From assembly GCA_049515555.1 (NCBI GenBank), contig JBEKTY010000063.1, positions 1 to 39,733 of the forward strand: a stretch of DNA of 39,733 bases. The letters run 5' to 3'. The translations under genes and the position numbers were made by a program. This DNA comes from JBEKTY01 sp049515555 (lineage in GTDB: Bacteria; Planctomycetota; Planctomycetia; Pirellulales; Thermoguttaceae). The notes below the pieces were generated by a model. It had not been told where the DNA came from. It worked only from the letters and a program-made list of their open reading frames with translations, and did not search any database. Position 1 is the stretch's first letter; each line of letters begins with the position of its first letter. Positions 18,947-27,093 of this stretch are shown in pieces.

Positions 18947-21900
18947 ATGAGATGCTTCCGCCTGCTCGTGCTTGCCGCCGGACTGGCGGCCTTCTGGCCT
19001 GGGGCTTCTGCGTCGGCCGGCGATTGGCCGACGTGGCGTTGCGACGCCCGGCGGAGCGCCGCGTGTGCGGAGGACCTGCCCGCCGAGCTGCACCTGCAAT
19101 GGGTCCGCCAGTTGCCGCGCCCTATGCCGGCCTGGCCCAACGAGCCGCGCCTGGGGTTTGACGCCTGTTATGAGCCGGTGGCCGTGGGCAAGACGCTCTT
19201 GCTGGGGTCGCCCAACGACGGCAGCGTGACGGCCTTCGACACCGAGAGCGGTTCGCGCCGCTGGCAGTTCTTCAGCGAAGGGCCGGTCCGCTTCGCGCCG
19301 GCGGCCTGCGGCGAAAGGGGCTACTTCGGCTCCGACGACGGCTGGCTGTACTGCCTGGCACTCGCGGACGGCAAGCTGCTTTGGAAGATTCGCGGGGCCC
19401 CGCAGGAGAAGGCCGATCGGCGACACCTGGGAAACAACCGCTTGATCTCGTTCTGGCCGGTCCGCGGCGGGCCGGTCGTGGCAGATGACACGGTTTACTT
19501 CGCCGTTGGGCTCTGGCCGACGATGGGCGTGTTCGTCGTGGCCGCAAACGCCCAAACCGGAGAACTCCAGTGGCGAAACTCGGAAGTAAGTCACCTGGAG
19601 AAAATCCGCCTCGACCACAATATCTTCCATGCCAGCGGGCTCTCGCCCCAAGGATACCTGGTGGTCCAAGGCGACAAGCTGCTGGTGCCCAACGGCCGTT
19701 CGATGCCCGCCGTGCTCGATCGCGCCACAGGAAAACTGGTGGACTACATCCAAGGCTATCGCAACGGCGACTGCCGCGTGAGCGTCTCGGGCAACTACGC
19801 CTTTGTGGGCCGCGACGGCGTGATGGACCTGCGCACGCGGCGCGAGGTGAACAGCCGCTGGGCGGCCGCGGGCAAGGACGCCCCGGGGCCCGAACAGTAC
19901 AACAAGGCCCACCTCTTCGAGGCCACGATCTTCCCTTACAAATTCTTCCCCGGCTGTACCACGCGATCGGCCTTGGCCGGCGGCGCCGCCTACGATTTGC
20001 ACGAAGGGGCCTTCCTGGCACACGATCTCCAGCATGCCGCGCTTTCGGAATACGAATCGCGGATAATGGGCCCGGCGCTCAAGCCTTGGCGTTGGGATCC
20101 GCCCTTGCTGTGGCAACTGCCCACCGACCTGGCGACAAAGAAGCCGGGCGACTCGGCAATCATTCGCGCCGGGAGCCGGCTTTACGGACACTCCGGATCG
20201 ACTTTGATCGCCGTAGACCTGCCGGCCGACAGTGGGGCACAGCCCAAAATCGCCTGGCAGCAACCGATGGACGGCACCGCCGCGGAACTGCTGGCCGCCG
20301 ACGGCAAACTGTTCGTCGTGACCCAAGAGGGTCGCATCGCCTGCTTCGGCCCGGCACTCAGCAAGACAAGAACCTATCTGCTTGCTCCTGCGCCGCTGGC
20401 GGCCAACGACAACGTGAAGTCCCGCACGGCGGAGATTCTGAAGGCCACCGGCGCCACCGAGGGCTATTGCCTGCTGCTGGGGCCGGGTCAAGACGGACTT
20501 GCCGAGAACTTGCTCCTGGAATCTCAGTTGAAGCTGATTGCCGTCGATGCCGATGCGCAGCGGGTCAACCACCTGCGCGAGCGATTGTCGGCGGCGGGCC
20601 TGTACGGCGCCCGAGCCGAGGTGTTCTGCGGCCGGCCGGAGGAGTTTTCCTTCCCGCCTTACATCGCCAGTCTGCTCGTGGCGAAGTACCCGTCCGGCGA
20701 CACGGAAATCGCCGGCCGGCTGCTGAAACGATGGTTTGAGGTGCTCCGGCCTTACGGGGGCACGGCGTATCTGGAACTACCGGAAGGAGTCGGCTTGGGC
20801 GCTGCTCCCGCCGGACGGGAAATGCCCGGCGCCCAGGTTAGCCGAACGGCCGGCGCCGCAATGATCCGTCGGGCCGGGCCGCTGCCGCAGTCGGCTCCTT
20901 GGACCCATGAGTACGCCGATGCCGCGTTGTCGTACTTTTCCCGCGACCGCCGTGTGCGACCGCCGTTAGAGGTCCTCTGGTACGGCGACGGTCCCGACCA
21001 CGGGGTCTGGACTTGGCACGACTATAACACCGGGATCAAGCCGCAGGTTGTCGGCGGCCGGCTGTTTGCCCAGCGGAGCGGGCAGCTTTTTGCCTACGAT
21101 GCGTACACCGGGCGCCTGCTATGGACGGCGACGATCGACCGCGTCAGCCGCTGCGCGTCGCTGGAAGACGGCGTGTACCTGGCCGGCGTGAATCGCTGCG
21201 TCATCTATGACCCTGCCACCGGCCGGCGGCTGCGTGCCTGTCCGTTCGAGGTCGAGTCGGGCCGGCCGGCGCACGCGACCGCGATGCGAGTTGCCGGCGA
21301 CGTGATCGCCATCGCGGCGGCAAAGCAAGTGCCGGGCGAGTGGGGGCACGTCTGGGAAGGCACGTCGCTGACGGTCCTGGACCGCGCCGGCGGCCGGATC
21401 CTGTGGACCCGCCGCGCCCCAGCGGGATTCCATTACCACGCCCTGGCGCTAGGCGACGGCACGCTGTTTTGCGTCGAGTCGCCCTCGCGAGTCGGGACGA
21501 AGACGACCGACGAGACCTCAAGACCGGCCGGGCCCTGGCAGCCGCCGCCTTCCACGCTGCTGGCTCTGGACGCCCGCTCGGGCAAGACCCGCTGGTCGGC
21601 CGCCACCGCCAATCGTAATTATGCGGACGCCCAGACGAACACCGCGGGCATCCGAGACAGCGACGATTGGCTGGGCTACTGCCGCGAGCAGGCAGTCCTG
21701 CTCACCGGCAAGACTTCAGACACCTGCGCCTTCGATGCGCGAAGCGGCACGCCGCTGTGGCACGAGCCGATCGGCGGTTGGCCCATGATTCTCTGTGGAG
21801 AGAAGTTCCTTACGCAACAAGGCCAGCCATTCGACGTGCGGACCGGTAAACGGCTGGGACCGCCGCTGAGTTTCACCAAGGGCGGCTGCAATTATGCCGT

Positions 21901-22159
21901 GGCCAGTCCATATTTGATGATGTTCCGCGATCAGTCGGTCAGTTACATCGATTTGGCCACCGGGCGGAAACAGGACCTGTATGCCGTTCGCTCCGGTTGC
22001 AGCAACTCGCTCATCGCCGCCGACGGGCTGTTAAACGCGCCCAACTTCGCCGTGGGCTGCGTGTGCAACTATCCGCTGCAAACGAGTTTCGCTCTCGTTC
22101 CCAGCGCGGGATGCGAAGAGCAAGCGAAGCTTGCGGAGAAGCAAGAATCTGGACCATGA
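18947..22159 (+). CDS. Double PQQ-like propeller with internal methyltransferase-like domain (1070 aa)
   Basis: ATG 18947 is preferred (GGAG nine bases upstream; signal peptide MRCFRLLVLAAGLAAFW, ending ASASA); a TTG two codons earlier is also in frame. Residues ~25-480 form a PQQ-like propeller (DWPTWRCDARRSAA, VTAFDTESGSRRWQF, CLALADGKLLWKI). Residues ~490-620 look like a Rossmann-type methyltransferase: a glycine loop YCLLLGPGQDGLAENL (~507-522), the acidic end of strand two in KLIAVDADAQRVNHL, then a strand around SLLVAKYP, and WFEVLRPYGGTAYLELPEG. Residues ~650-1065 return to propeller blades (FAYDAYTGRLLWTATIDR, LALDARSGKTRWSAAT). The C-terminus has a Cys-rich block, RSGCSNSLIAADGLLNAPNF followed by CVCNYPLQTS. 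Both outer modules are clear; the central domain is pattern-based. Whether it binds S-adenosylmethionine outside the cytoplasm is doubtful. Confidence 0.82.
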   Translation: MRCFRLLVLAAGLAAFWPGASASAGDWPTWRCDARRSAACAEDLPAELHLQWVRQLPRPMPAWPNEPRLGFDACYEPVAVGKTLLLGSPNDGSVTAFDTESGSRRWQFFSEGPVRFAPAACGERGYFGSDDGWLYCLALADGKLLWKIRGAPQEKADRRHLGNNRLISFWPVRGGPVVADDTVYFAVGLWPTMGVFVVAANAQTGELQWRNSEVSHLEKIRLDHNIFHASGLSPQGYLVVQGDKLLVPNGRSMPAVLDRATGKLVDYIQGYRNGDCRVSVSGNYAFVGRDGVMDLRTRREVNSRWAAAGKDAPGPEQYNKAHLFEATIFPYKFFPGCTTRSALAGGAAYDLHEGAFLAHDLQHAALSEYESRIMGPALKPWRWDPPLLWQLPTDLATKKPGDSAIIRAGSRLYGHSGSTLIAVDLPADSGAQPKIAWQQPMDGTAAELLAADGKLFVVTQEGRIACFGPALSKTRTYLLAPAPLAANDNVKSRTAEILKATGATEGYCLLLGPGQDGLAENLLLESQLKLIAVDADAQRVNHLRERLSAAGLYGARAEVFCGRPEEFSFPPYIASLLVAKYPSGDTEIAGRLLKRWFEVLRPYGGTAYLELPEGVGLGAAPAGREMPGAQVSRTAGAAMIRRAGPLPQSAPWTHEYADAALSYFSRDRRVRPPLEVLWYGDGPDHGVWTWHDYNTGIKPQVVGGRLFAQRSGQLFAYDAYTGRLLWTATIDRVSRCASLEDGVYLAGVNRCVIYDPATGRRLRACPFEVESGRPAHATAMRVAGDVIAIAAAKQVPGEWGHVWEGTSLTVLDRAGGRILWTRRAPAGFHYHALALGDGTLFCVESPSRVGTKTTDETSRPAGPWQPPPSTLLALDARSGKTRWSAATANRNYADAQTNTAGIRDSDDWLGYCREQAVLLTGKTSDTCAFDARSGTPLWHEPIGGWPMILCGEKFLTQQGQPFDVRTGKRLGPPLSFTKGGCNYAVASPYLMMFRDQSVSYIDLATGRKQDLYAVRSGCSNSLIAADGLLNAPNFAVGCVCNYPLQTSFALVPSAGCEEQAKLAEKQESGP

Positions 22160-22247
22160 AGTTGATCCGAAGCATCCCTCATTCCTCCGGTTCCTCGGAA
22201 AACGGCGGTATTTGCGTTCTCCAAAGATGTTTACAGCCCACTGTTGT

Positions 22248-22342
22248 GGCCGGTCTCCGACCGAGCCACACCGCCGACCGAAGGTCTCCCGAGCCCCTGA
22301 GACCTTCGGTCCCCGCCGCGGCGGGGTCGGGAGACCCGCGCC
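22248..22342. repeat. Nested palindromic repeat between convergent genes
   Basis: The ~200-base gap between two converging genes holds an outer pair (GGTCTCCGACC / GGTCGGGAGACC, near-perfect) and an inner perfect 13-base pair GACCGAAGGTCTC / GAGACCTTCGGTC. A short GC palindrome, CCCCGCCGCGGCGGGG, lies beside them. Each could fold into a strong hairpin on either strand, so it may serve as a terminator for both genes; no T-tract follows, so intrinsic termination is uncertain. Confidence 0.72.
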
Positions 22343-22357
22343 GAACTCGCCTTCCTC

Positions 22358-25300
22358 TCACTCTCGTTGGAAAACCCAACGGCCCCAGAGACTTGGCGCA
22401 AGCGCGGCCTCGCTGGGTACGTCGCTGGTGATGCCGGTGGCCTTGTTGCTCCAATAGACGCGGTGCAGAGTTTGGAAGCCATTGCCGCGGAGAACGCCCA
22501 AGTCGGCTCGAATCGCCTGGGCCGGTGCCGGCTTGAGGCCCAAGACGGCCAGCGGGATGGAAAGCTCGTAGTTGCCATCGGAAGCCGCGAACCGCAACTG
22601 GTCGCTCACGTCGTCCACGCGATCGATGGTGACGGTTCGCCAGGGCGAGGAGAAGGGCACCGCCTGGTTCGTCCCCGGCACGACGGGCCGATAGACCAGG
22701 CCCCGCGGCTTCCCCCCGATCAGCGTCACCAACAGCCGCAGGTCGCCCGGCGCGGGGTTTTGCCGGGCGTCGTCGGCGTGCGGGTCGGCGCCGAGCATCA
22801 GGTCCAGCCCGCCCCCGCTTTTGAAGGGCGCCAAGGGCGTTTCACCGCTGTTTTGCAACAGGTTGGCATCGCCCGTGCGGAAGGCCGCGTACAGCCGGTC
22901 GCCGGCGACGGCCACCGTGGCACTGACGTTGTAGGGCTTGCTGTTGCTGTCGAAGAAGGCGGCCACGCCGCTCTTGTCGATGGTGGCCCACGCCGCGCCG
23001 GCCCAGTCGTCCAGCTTGCCGTCGACCGTGGGGGCGACTTTGCGCAACGGCACGCGCAGCGTGGGCCGGCCCTGCTCCCGCTGCCGCTGGAGCTCGCCTT
23101 GCACCAGGTACTCCCGGGCGCTCTGAAGATCCTGTGGGCTCACGCGGAGCGATGTTTCCGCCAGGCGGCGGATGCGCTCCAGGCCCTCGACGCGCACCAG
23201 ACTGGTCCGTGCTCCGTCGACCAGGTAGACCTCGCCGTCGGCGGTCTGGGTGATCGAGGGCCAGAAGTTCTCGTCGTGCAGGGTCAAGTCGTTCAGCCGC
23301 ATGCCGCGCTGGGCGGTGGGCATGGCCCACGAGCGGCCGCGGCGCACGTCGTGGAACAGCTCGGCCACGAACAGGCCGTCGGCCGTGAAGAGGTAGATGT
23401 TTCCCTGGTTGCCGTTGACGGCCCAGATGGGCCCGGCCTGGCCGGCCCGCGGCGCGACCAGCCCGCCCAGCAGCCGCGTGGTGCCGATCAGCTCGCCCGG
23501 CCGGTCGGGCGCAGGCGATTCGTGCGAGGCGTGCAGCCCCGGCCAGAGGTCCGGGTACGACCATCGCGGCTGCCCGCGATATGCGCCGCCCAGCGATTGC
23601 GGGGCGAACGGCTTGGGCGCCACGGTCAGGATCGTCCAGCCGCCCGGATCGACCAGGGCCTGGTCGCCGCCGGACGACGTGGGGGCCTGGGCCCCTTCGA
23701 CCAGCGTTTCCGCCGCCGCCAGGTCGTAGAGCGGCACGCCCTCGGCCGTGAACCCTTGCGGCACGCAGCGCACCGCCCGACTGTCGACACGCGAAACCAC
23801 GACCGACAGGTCGGGCATCACCGTGCAACCGCCGGACGACGCTTTCAAGAAAGTCACCTCCTCCGGCTGTACCTGGCCGTCGCCGTTGTGGTCCGACCAG
23901 GCGAACATCATATCTGCGGACCAGGCGCCGTTACGCAACTCGACTCCGGCGGGCAGCCGCGGCTTGAAGGCCGCGCTCTTCAGCAGGCTCCAATCGTTGG
24001 CGCGGCCCAGGGCGGCCACCGGGACGGCCACCGCCTGCCGGTCCAGCCACAGCATGACCAGGCTGGCGCCGTTGGTCGGATTGCTGTTGTAACAATTGGT
24101 GAAATAGCGGCGCACGCCCGAGGGCGTTTCCCGGTAGAGCGGCATTTCCGGTTGGCCGTCGACGCCGAAGCCGCCGGGCAGGCCGAGCTCCCCGGGACCG
24201 GGACGGAAAAAGACCCGCACCAGCCGGTCCACGCCGCGACGCCAGTCGAGCTGAAACTCCATGCCGTGGTAGTAGAATCGCGTCTTGTCCACGGGATCGA
24301 GCCGGCCGCCGCCGCCGTATTCCGACGGGCCGTAGAAGGCGCGGACCAGCCGGCCGTCGAGCGTCCAGACGCTGACCCGCTTCGGTTGGAAATCGGTCTC
24401 GGCCACCCATAGATGCCCGTTGCCGTCGATGGTCAAACCGTTGGGATTGTTCATGTGCAGCGGATCATAGGGTCCGGCCTTCGGTGCACCGGGATTGCCG
24501 ATGACGCGAAGCGGCTTGCCGGCCGGATCGAACACCTTTACCTGATGGCTGTTGCCGCGGTCGCTCACGTACAGATTCCCCTGGGCATCCAGCGCAACGT
24601 GTTGCGGATCGTCCAGGCCGGCGGCCACGAGGACCTCGGGGGCCGGCAGCCGCTGCTGGACCGATACGGGGACAGTCCCATTTTCGGCCTGTCCAGGGGG
24701 ACGGGCGGACGAAAATTGGGACAGTCCCCGGGCCGGCAGCCGGTAGCGATGTAGTTGCTTGCCGACCAGCGCCAGCAGCCGCCCTTGGCCGTCGAAGGCC
24801 AAGCCGCGCGGATCGCCCAGCGGAGCGGCGCCCAGCAGCTTGCCCGCCTTGGCATCTACCAGCAGCAGCTCCTTCTGCTTGGGCAGACTGCACACAAGCC
24901 GTCCGTCGTGGATGGCCAGTCCGGTCAGGACCGAGGCGTCCTTGCCGCCGGGCAGGGCGTATTTTACGACCGCCTTGTCGCCCGCGCGGGTGACGGCGGT
25001 GAGCCGCAGCTCACCCTCCCAGGCCGAGCCGACGTAGACGTAGACGCCCTCGACGGCCTGCGATCCGGCGTCGCGTGCCAAGTACGGCGCGCCGGTCCAG
25101 GCGCCGCCCACCCAGCCCACGCCGCCCTGCTTGTGTCCCTCCAGATCGACCCAAGCCAGGCCGTCGCCGCCTTCGCTCACGTAACTGCCCAGGTACACCA
25201 GCGGCCGGCCGCCGGGGGCCTTGTCGGCGGGCACGAACAGAGCGCTGCTGGGGGGCGTGTGGTTCGTCAGCCAGCCGCCCGTGTGGTCCGCCGTGGACCA

Positions 25301-26737
25301 CGCCGGATTGCCGGCGTTGTAGACGGCGAACTCGTAGCGCAAGTCGATCCCCGGATGATACAAACCGCGGACGCGATACGTGCCCGGGGCCACCAACTGC
25401 GTCGGGATGTGGTATACGCCGTGCCGGGCGGCGTCCACGTCGCGGGCCAAATCGTCGCTGGCGTCCCACCACGTAGTGTTGGCGCCGGCGGGAAACGGCT
25501 GCTCGCTGACCAGATTCCGCACCCGTCGGCCGTCGGCCGACTCGATGACCAAGGTCACGTAGCCCGGCGCGTCGAGCGTGAATCGTACGGGAATGGGCGC
25601 GTGGAGGGCGGCCCCGGGCGGCGGCCGCCGCGAATCGGCCGTCCCCAGCGGCGCATCGCCCAGCGCGTGGAGGGCCAGCAGCTCGCCCAGCCAGACCCGC
25701 TGGCCGCCCTTGGTGTTGCCCGCCAGGTGCGGGTGGCCTTCGCGGGTGACCTGCGTAATTCGCAGCCGGATCGCCCGCGTGGTCAGGCTTTGCCCCAGGT
25801 CCAGCCAGTTGACGCCCAGTCCGCGGGGATACTGGTTCTCGAGGCCTTCCCAGCGCCTGACGGTGCGCCAGTCGGTCTCGGCGGCCTCGGTCGGCGGCCG
25901 GTCGGCGGGGCCTTCGAGCGTTTGCACCTCGGCTGCGGCGAAGCCGGCCCACAGCGCGCCCAGGCCGCGGATCGTCACCGGCCGCCGCCAGGCCAGCAGC
26001 ACGTCCACCGGATGCCGCGGCGAGACCGGCTGCGGGCCGCCTTCCGGACCGTTGTCCCACGCCGCCCACGTGCCGTTGTTGCTCTCATCGTTGATCCGAG
26101 CGATGGCTTCGGCGTTGGCGTCGGCTGCGGCCATTGCCGCGGGCGCCACGTTGGCCATCCGCTCGGCCAGCACGTAGGCCCCGCCCAGCCAGCCTGCGAA
26201 GCGCGTGTCGACCGCCTGGGCCGTGTGCGTGAAACGCAAGGCCCGCGTCTGGGCCGCCTTGGGAAAAACCCACAACACGTATTGCTCGTCGGCCGCGTGG
26301 GGATCGGCGGCCGGCGGCCGTGCCATGCACTCGGCGGCCAGCCATTGCGACTCGTCGGCCAGGTCGCCGGGATAGGGGGCATCGGCCCGCAGCATGCTCA
26401 CCTGAGAGCCGGCGCGAACCAGCACCGAGCCCACGCCGATCGGAGCCTTGAAGCCGATGCGGAGATGCCGCGGCCCGGCGATCTTGGAATCGCCGAACAG
26501 CACGCCGTCCCACTCGGGCTGCGTACCGGCGGTCCAGACGACGTGACGCGGACCGTCACGCTGGGGCATGGGCTTCTCGACGCCATCCACCCATTGCCCA
26601 AAGGCGGCGGGGTCCAGATTGTCGGCCTTTAACGGCGTGGCCAGCGGCCCGGCTTGTTGAGCCTGGCCTGAAGCCGACGGCGGTTCCAGCGGAACGAAAA
26701 GCAGCAGTGCGACAAGAGCGTGCAGTGTGTGATTCAT
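22358..26737 (-). CDS. Large secreted multidomain protein: FlgD-Ig-like, NHL-like propeller, CBM9/DOMON-like (1459 aa)
   Basis: The start at 26737 gives the signal peptide MNHTLHALVALLLFVPLEPP (cleavage near SASGQA). A longer frame to 26875 is encoded by palindromic repeat and is rejected. Residues ~30-370 look like sandwich modules (LRIGFKAPIGVGSVLVRAGS, WLDLGQSLTTRAIRLRIT). Near 380-480 is a FlgD-Ig-like domain (TLVIESADGRRVRNLVSEQP, VAPGTYRVRGLYHPG). NHL-type repeats follow (DPQHVALDAQGNLYVSDRGN, PNGLTIDGNGHLWVAETD). One EF-hand-like loop, DHNGDGQVQPEE, lies near 946. From ~1234 to the end is a CBM9/DOMON-like domain (APTVDGKLDDWAGAAW, LYAAFRTGDANLL). No catalytic site is recognised; glycan binding or surface display is inferred. 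A palindromic repeat lies in frame at residues ~670-690. Confidence 0.83.
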   Translation of the reverse strand: MNHTLHALVALLLFVPLEPPSASGQAQQAGPLATPLKADNLDPAAFGQWVDGVEKPMPQRDGPRHVVWTAGTQPEWDGVLFGDSKIAGPRHLRIGFKAPIGVGSVLVRAGSQVSMLRADAPYPGDLADESQWLAAECMARPPAADPHAADEQYVLWVFPKAAQTRALRFTHTAQAVDTRFAGWLGGAYVLAERMANVAPAAMAAADANAEAIARINDESNNGTWAAWDNGPEGGPQPVSPRHPVDVLLAWRRPVTIRGLGALWAGFAAAEVQTLEGPADRPPTEAAETDWRTVRRWEGLENQYPRGLGVNWLDLGQSLTTRAIRLRITQVTREGHPHLAGNTKGGQRVWLGELLALHALGDAPLGTADSRRPPPGAALHAPIPVRFTLDAPGYVTLVIESADGRRVRNLVSEQPFPAGANTTWWDASDDLARDVDAARHGVYHIPTQLVAPGTYRVRGLYHPGIDLRYEFAVYNAGNPAWSTADHTGGWLTNHTPPSSALFVPADKAPGGRPLVYLGSYVSEGGDGLAWVDLEGHKQGGVGWVGGAWTGAPYLARDAGSQAVEGVYVYVGSAWEGELRLTAVTRAGDKAVVKYALPGGKDASVLTGLAIHDGRLVCSLPKQKELLLVDAKAGKLLGAAPLGDPRGLAFDGQGRLLALVGKQLHRYRLPARGLSQFSSARPPGQAENGTVPVSVQQRLPAPEVLVAAGLDDPQHVALDAQGNLYVSDRGNSHQVKVFDPAGKPLRVIGNPGAPKAGPYDPLHMNNPNGLTIDGNGHLWVAETDFQPKRVSVWTLDGRLVRAFYGPSEYGGGGRLDPVDKTRFYYHGMEFQLDWRRGVDRLVRVFFRPGPGELGLPGGFGVDGQPEMPLYRETPSGVRRYFTNCYNSNPTNGASLVMLWLDRQAVAVPVAALGRANDWSLLKSAAFKPRLPAGVELRNGAWSADMMFAWSDHNGDGQVQPEEVTFLKASSGGCTVMPDLSVVVSRVDSRAVRCVPQGFTAEGVPLYDLAAAETLVEGAQAPTSSGGDQALVDPGGWTILTVAPKPFAPQSLGGAYRGQPRWSYPDLWPGLHASHESPAPDRPGELIGTTRLLGGLVAPRAGQAGPIWAVNGNQGNIYLFTADGLFVAELFHDVRRGRSWAMPTAQRGMRLNDLTLHDENFWPSITQTADGEVYLVDGARTSLVRVEGLERIRRLAETSLRVSPQDLQSAREYLVQGELQRQREQGRPTLRVPLRKVAPTVDGKLDDWAGAAWATIDKSGVAAFFDSNSKPYNVSATVAVAGDRLYAAFRTGDANLLQNSGETPLAPFKSGGGLDLMLGADPHADDARQNPAPGDLRLLVTLIGGKPRGLVYRPVVPGTNQAVPFSSPWRTVTIDRVDDVSDQLRFAASDGNYELSIPLAVLGLKPAPAQAIRADLGVLRGNGFQTLHRVYWSNKATGITSDVPSEAALAPSLWGRWVFQRE
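24668..24729. repeat. In-frame palindromic repeat inside the 1459-aa gene
   Basis: The arms GGGGACAGTCCCATTTTCG and CGAAAATTGGGACAGTCCCC are inverted copies with one gap and one central mismatch, separated by 23 bases. Each arm end is itself palindromic (GGGGACAGTCCC). The coding frame stays open and reads roughly LSQFSSARPPGQAENGTVPV, a polar insert unlike the surrounding blades. It therefore looks like a mobile palindrome that landed in a loop of the propeller. Confidence 0.8.
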
Positions 26738-26747
26738 GGCCCCGACC

Positions 26748-26853
26748 GTAGTGACCGCATTCATGCGGTCGTTTGTTGTTCCCCAGGTAAAGACCCGATG
26801 AATCGGGTCACTACGAACTCGGACCCGATAAATCGGGTCACTACAAACAAACG
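26748..26853. repeat. Cluster of three short palindromes upstream of the 1459-aa gene
   Basis: Three 18-base hairpins occur in a row: GACCGCATTCATGCGGTC (26753-26770), GACCCGATGAATCGGGTC (26792-26809) and GACCCGATAAATCGGGTC (26822-26839). The first is preceded by GTAGT and the other two are followed by ACTAC, so the first is inverted relative to the rest. They occupy the 5' leader of the minus-strand gene starting at 26737. The spacers are not conserved, so this is not a CRISPR array. Confidence 0.82.
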
Positions 26854-26934
26854 TCGCTACGAACAACCAGCGCACCTCCCATTCTGGGCTACGCGGCGGG
26901 AATTAGCAAGCGCTGACGCGGCGGGACTTGATAG

Positions 26935-26963
26935 TTGTTGACGACCATAACTTGGGTTAAGAT
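26935..26963 (+). promoter_or_regulatory. Possible sigma-70-like promoter of the propeller/MBL/VCBS gene
   Basis: TTGTTG (26935-26940) and TAAGAT (26958-26963) are 17 bases apart, about 130 bases before the GTG at 27094. The block TTGTTGACGACC recurs almost identically at 33108, upstream of the small-gene pair. The resemblance supports a shared promoter-type element, but the boxes are imperfect. Confidence 0.35.
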
Positions 26964-26983
26964 GGCTGTGGCAAATTCCGCTT

Positions 26984-27061
26984 GTAGCACGCCACACTCC
27001 GTGTGCCGTTCGCTGAGGCGGGACAAGCAGTGGCGGACGGCACACGGAGTGTGCCTGCTAC
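26984..27061. repeat. Palindromic repeat in the leader of the propeller/MBL/VCBS gene
   Basis: The arms GTAGCACGCCACACTCCGTG TGCCGT (26984-27009) and ACGGCACACGGAGTGTGCC TGCTAC (27037-27061) pair almost throughout, with a loop of about 27 bases. It lies between the candidate promoter and the ribosome binding site (AAAGGAGA, 27080-27087), so it would form a large hairpin in the transcript leader. Confidence 0.82.
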
Positions 27062-27093
27062 ATTCCAGGGCCGACGCGCAAAGGAGACCGAGC

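Noticed and set aside
22367..24412. Plus-strand open frame of ~680 codons within the 1459-residue minus-strand gene
   Set aside because: The product has no recognisable domain or signal, and the opposite strand encodes NHL and CBM9-like motifs over the same bases.
26753..26839. Three similar short palindromes considered as a CRISPR array
   Set aside because: The units are in mixed orientation, only 18 bases long, with short irregular spacing and no cas genes.
26738..26875. N-terminal extension of the 1459-residue protein
   Set aside because: The extra residues are encoded by the three-hairpin repeat; the ATG at 26737 begins a proper signal peptide.
26935..27093. N-terminal extension of the propeller/MBL/VCBS protein
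   Set aside because: It is encoded by a palindromic repeat, and the GTG at 27094 has the only good ribosome binding site.
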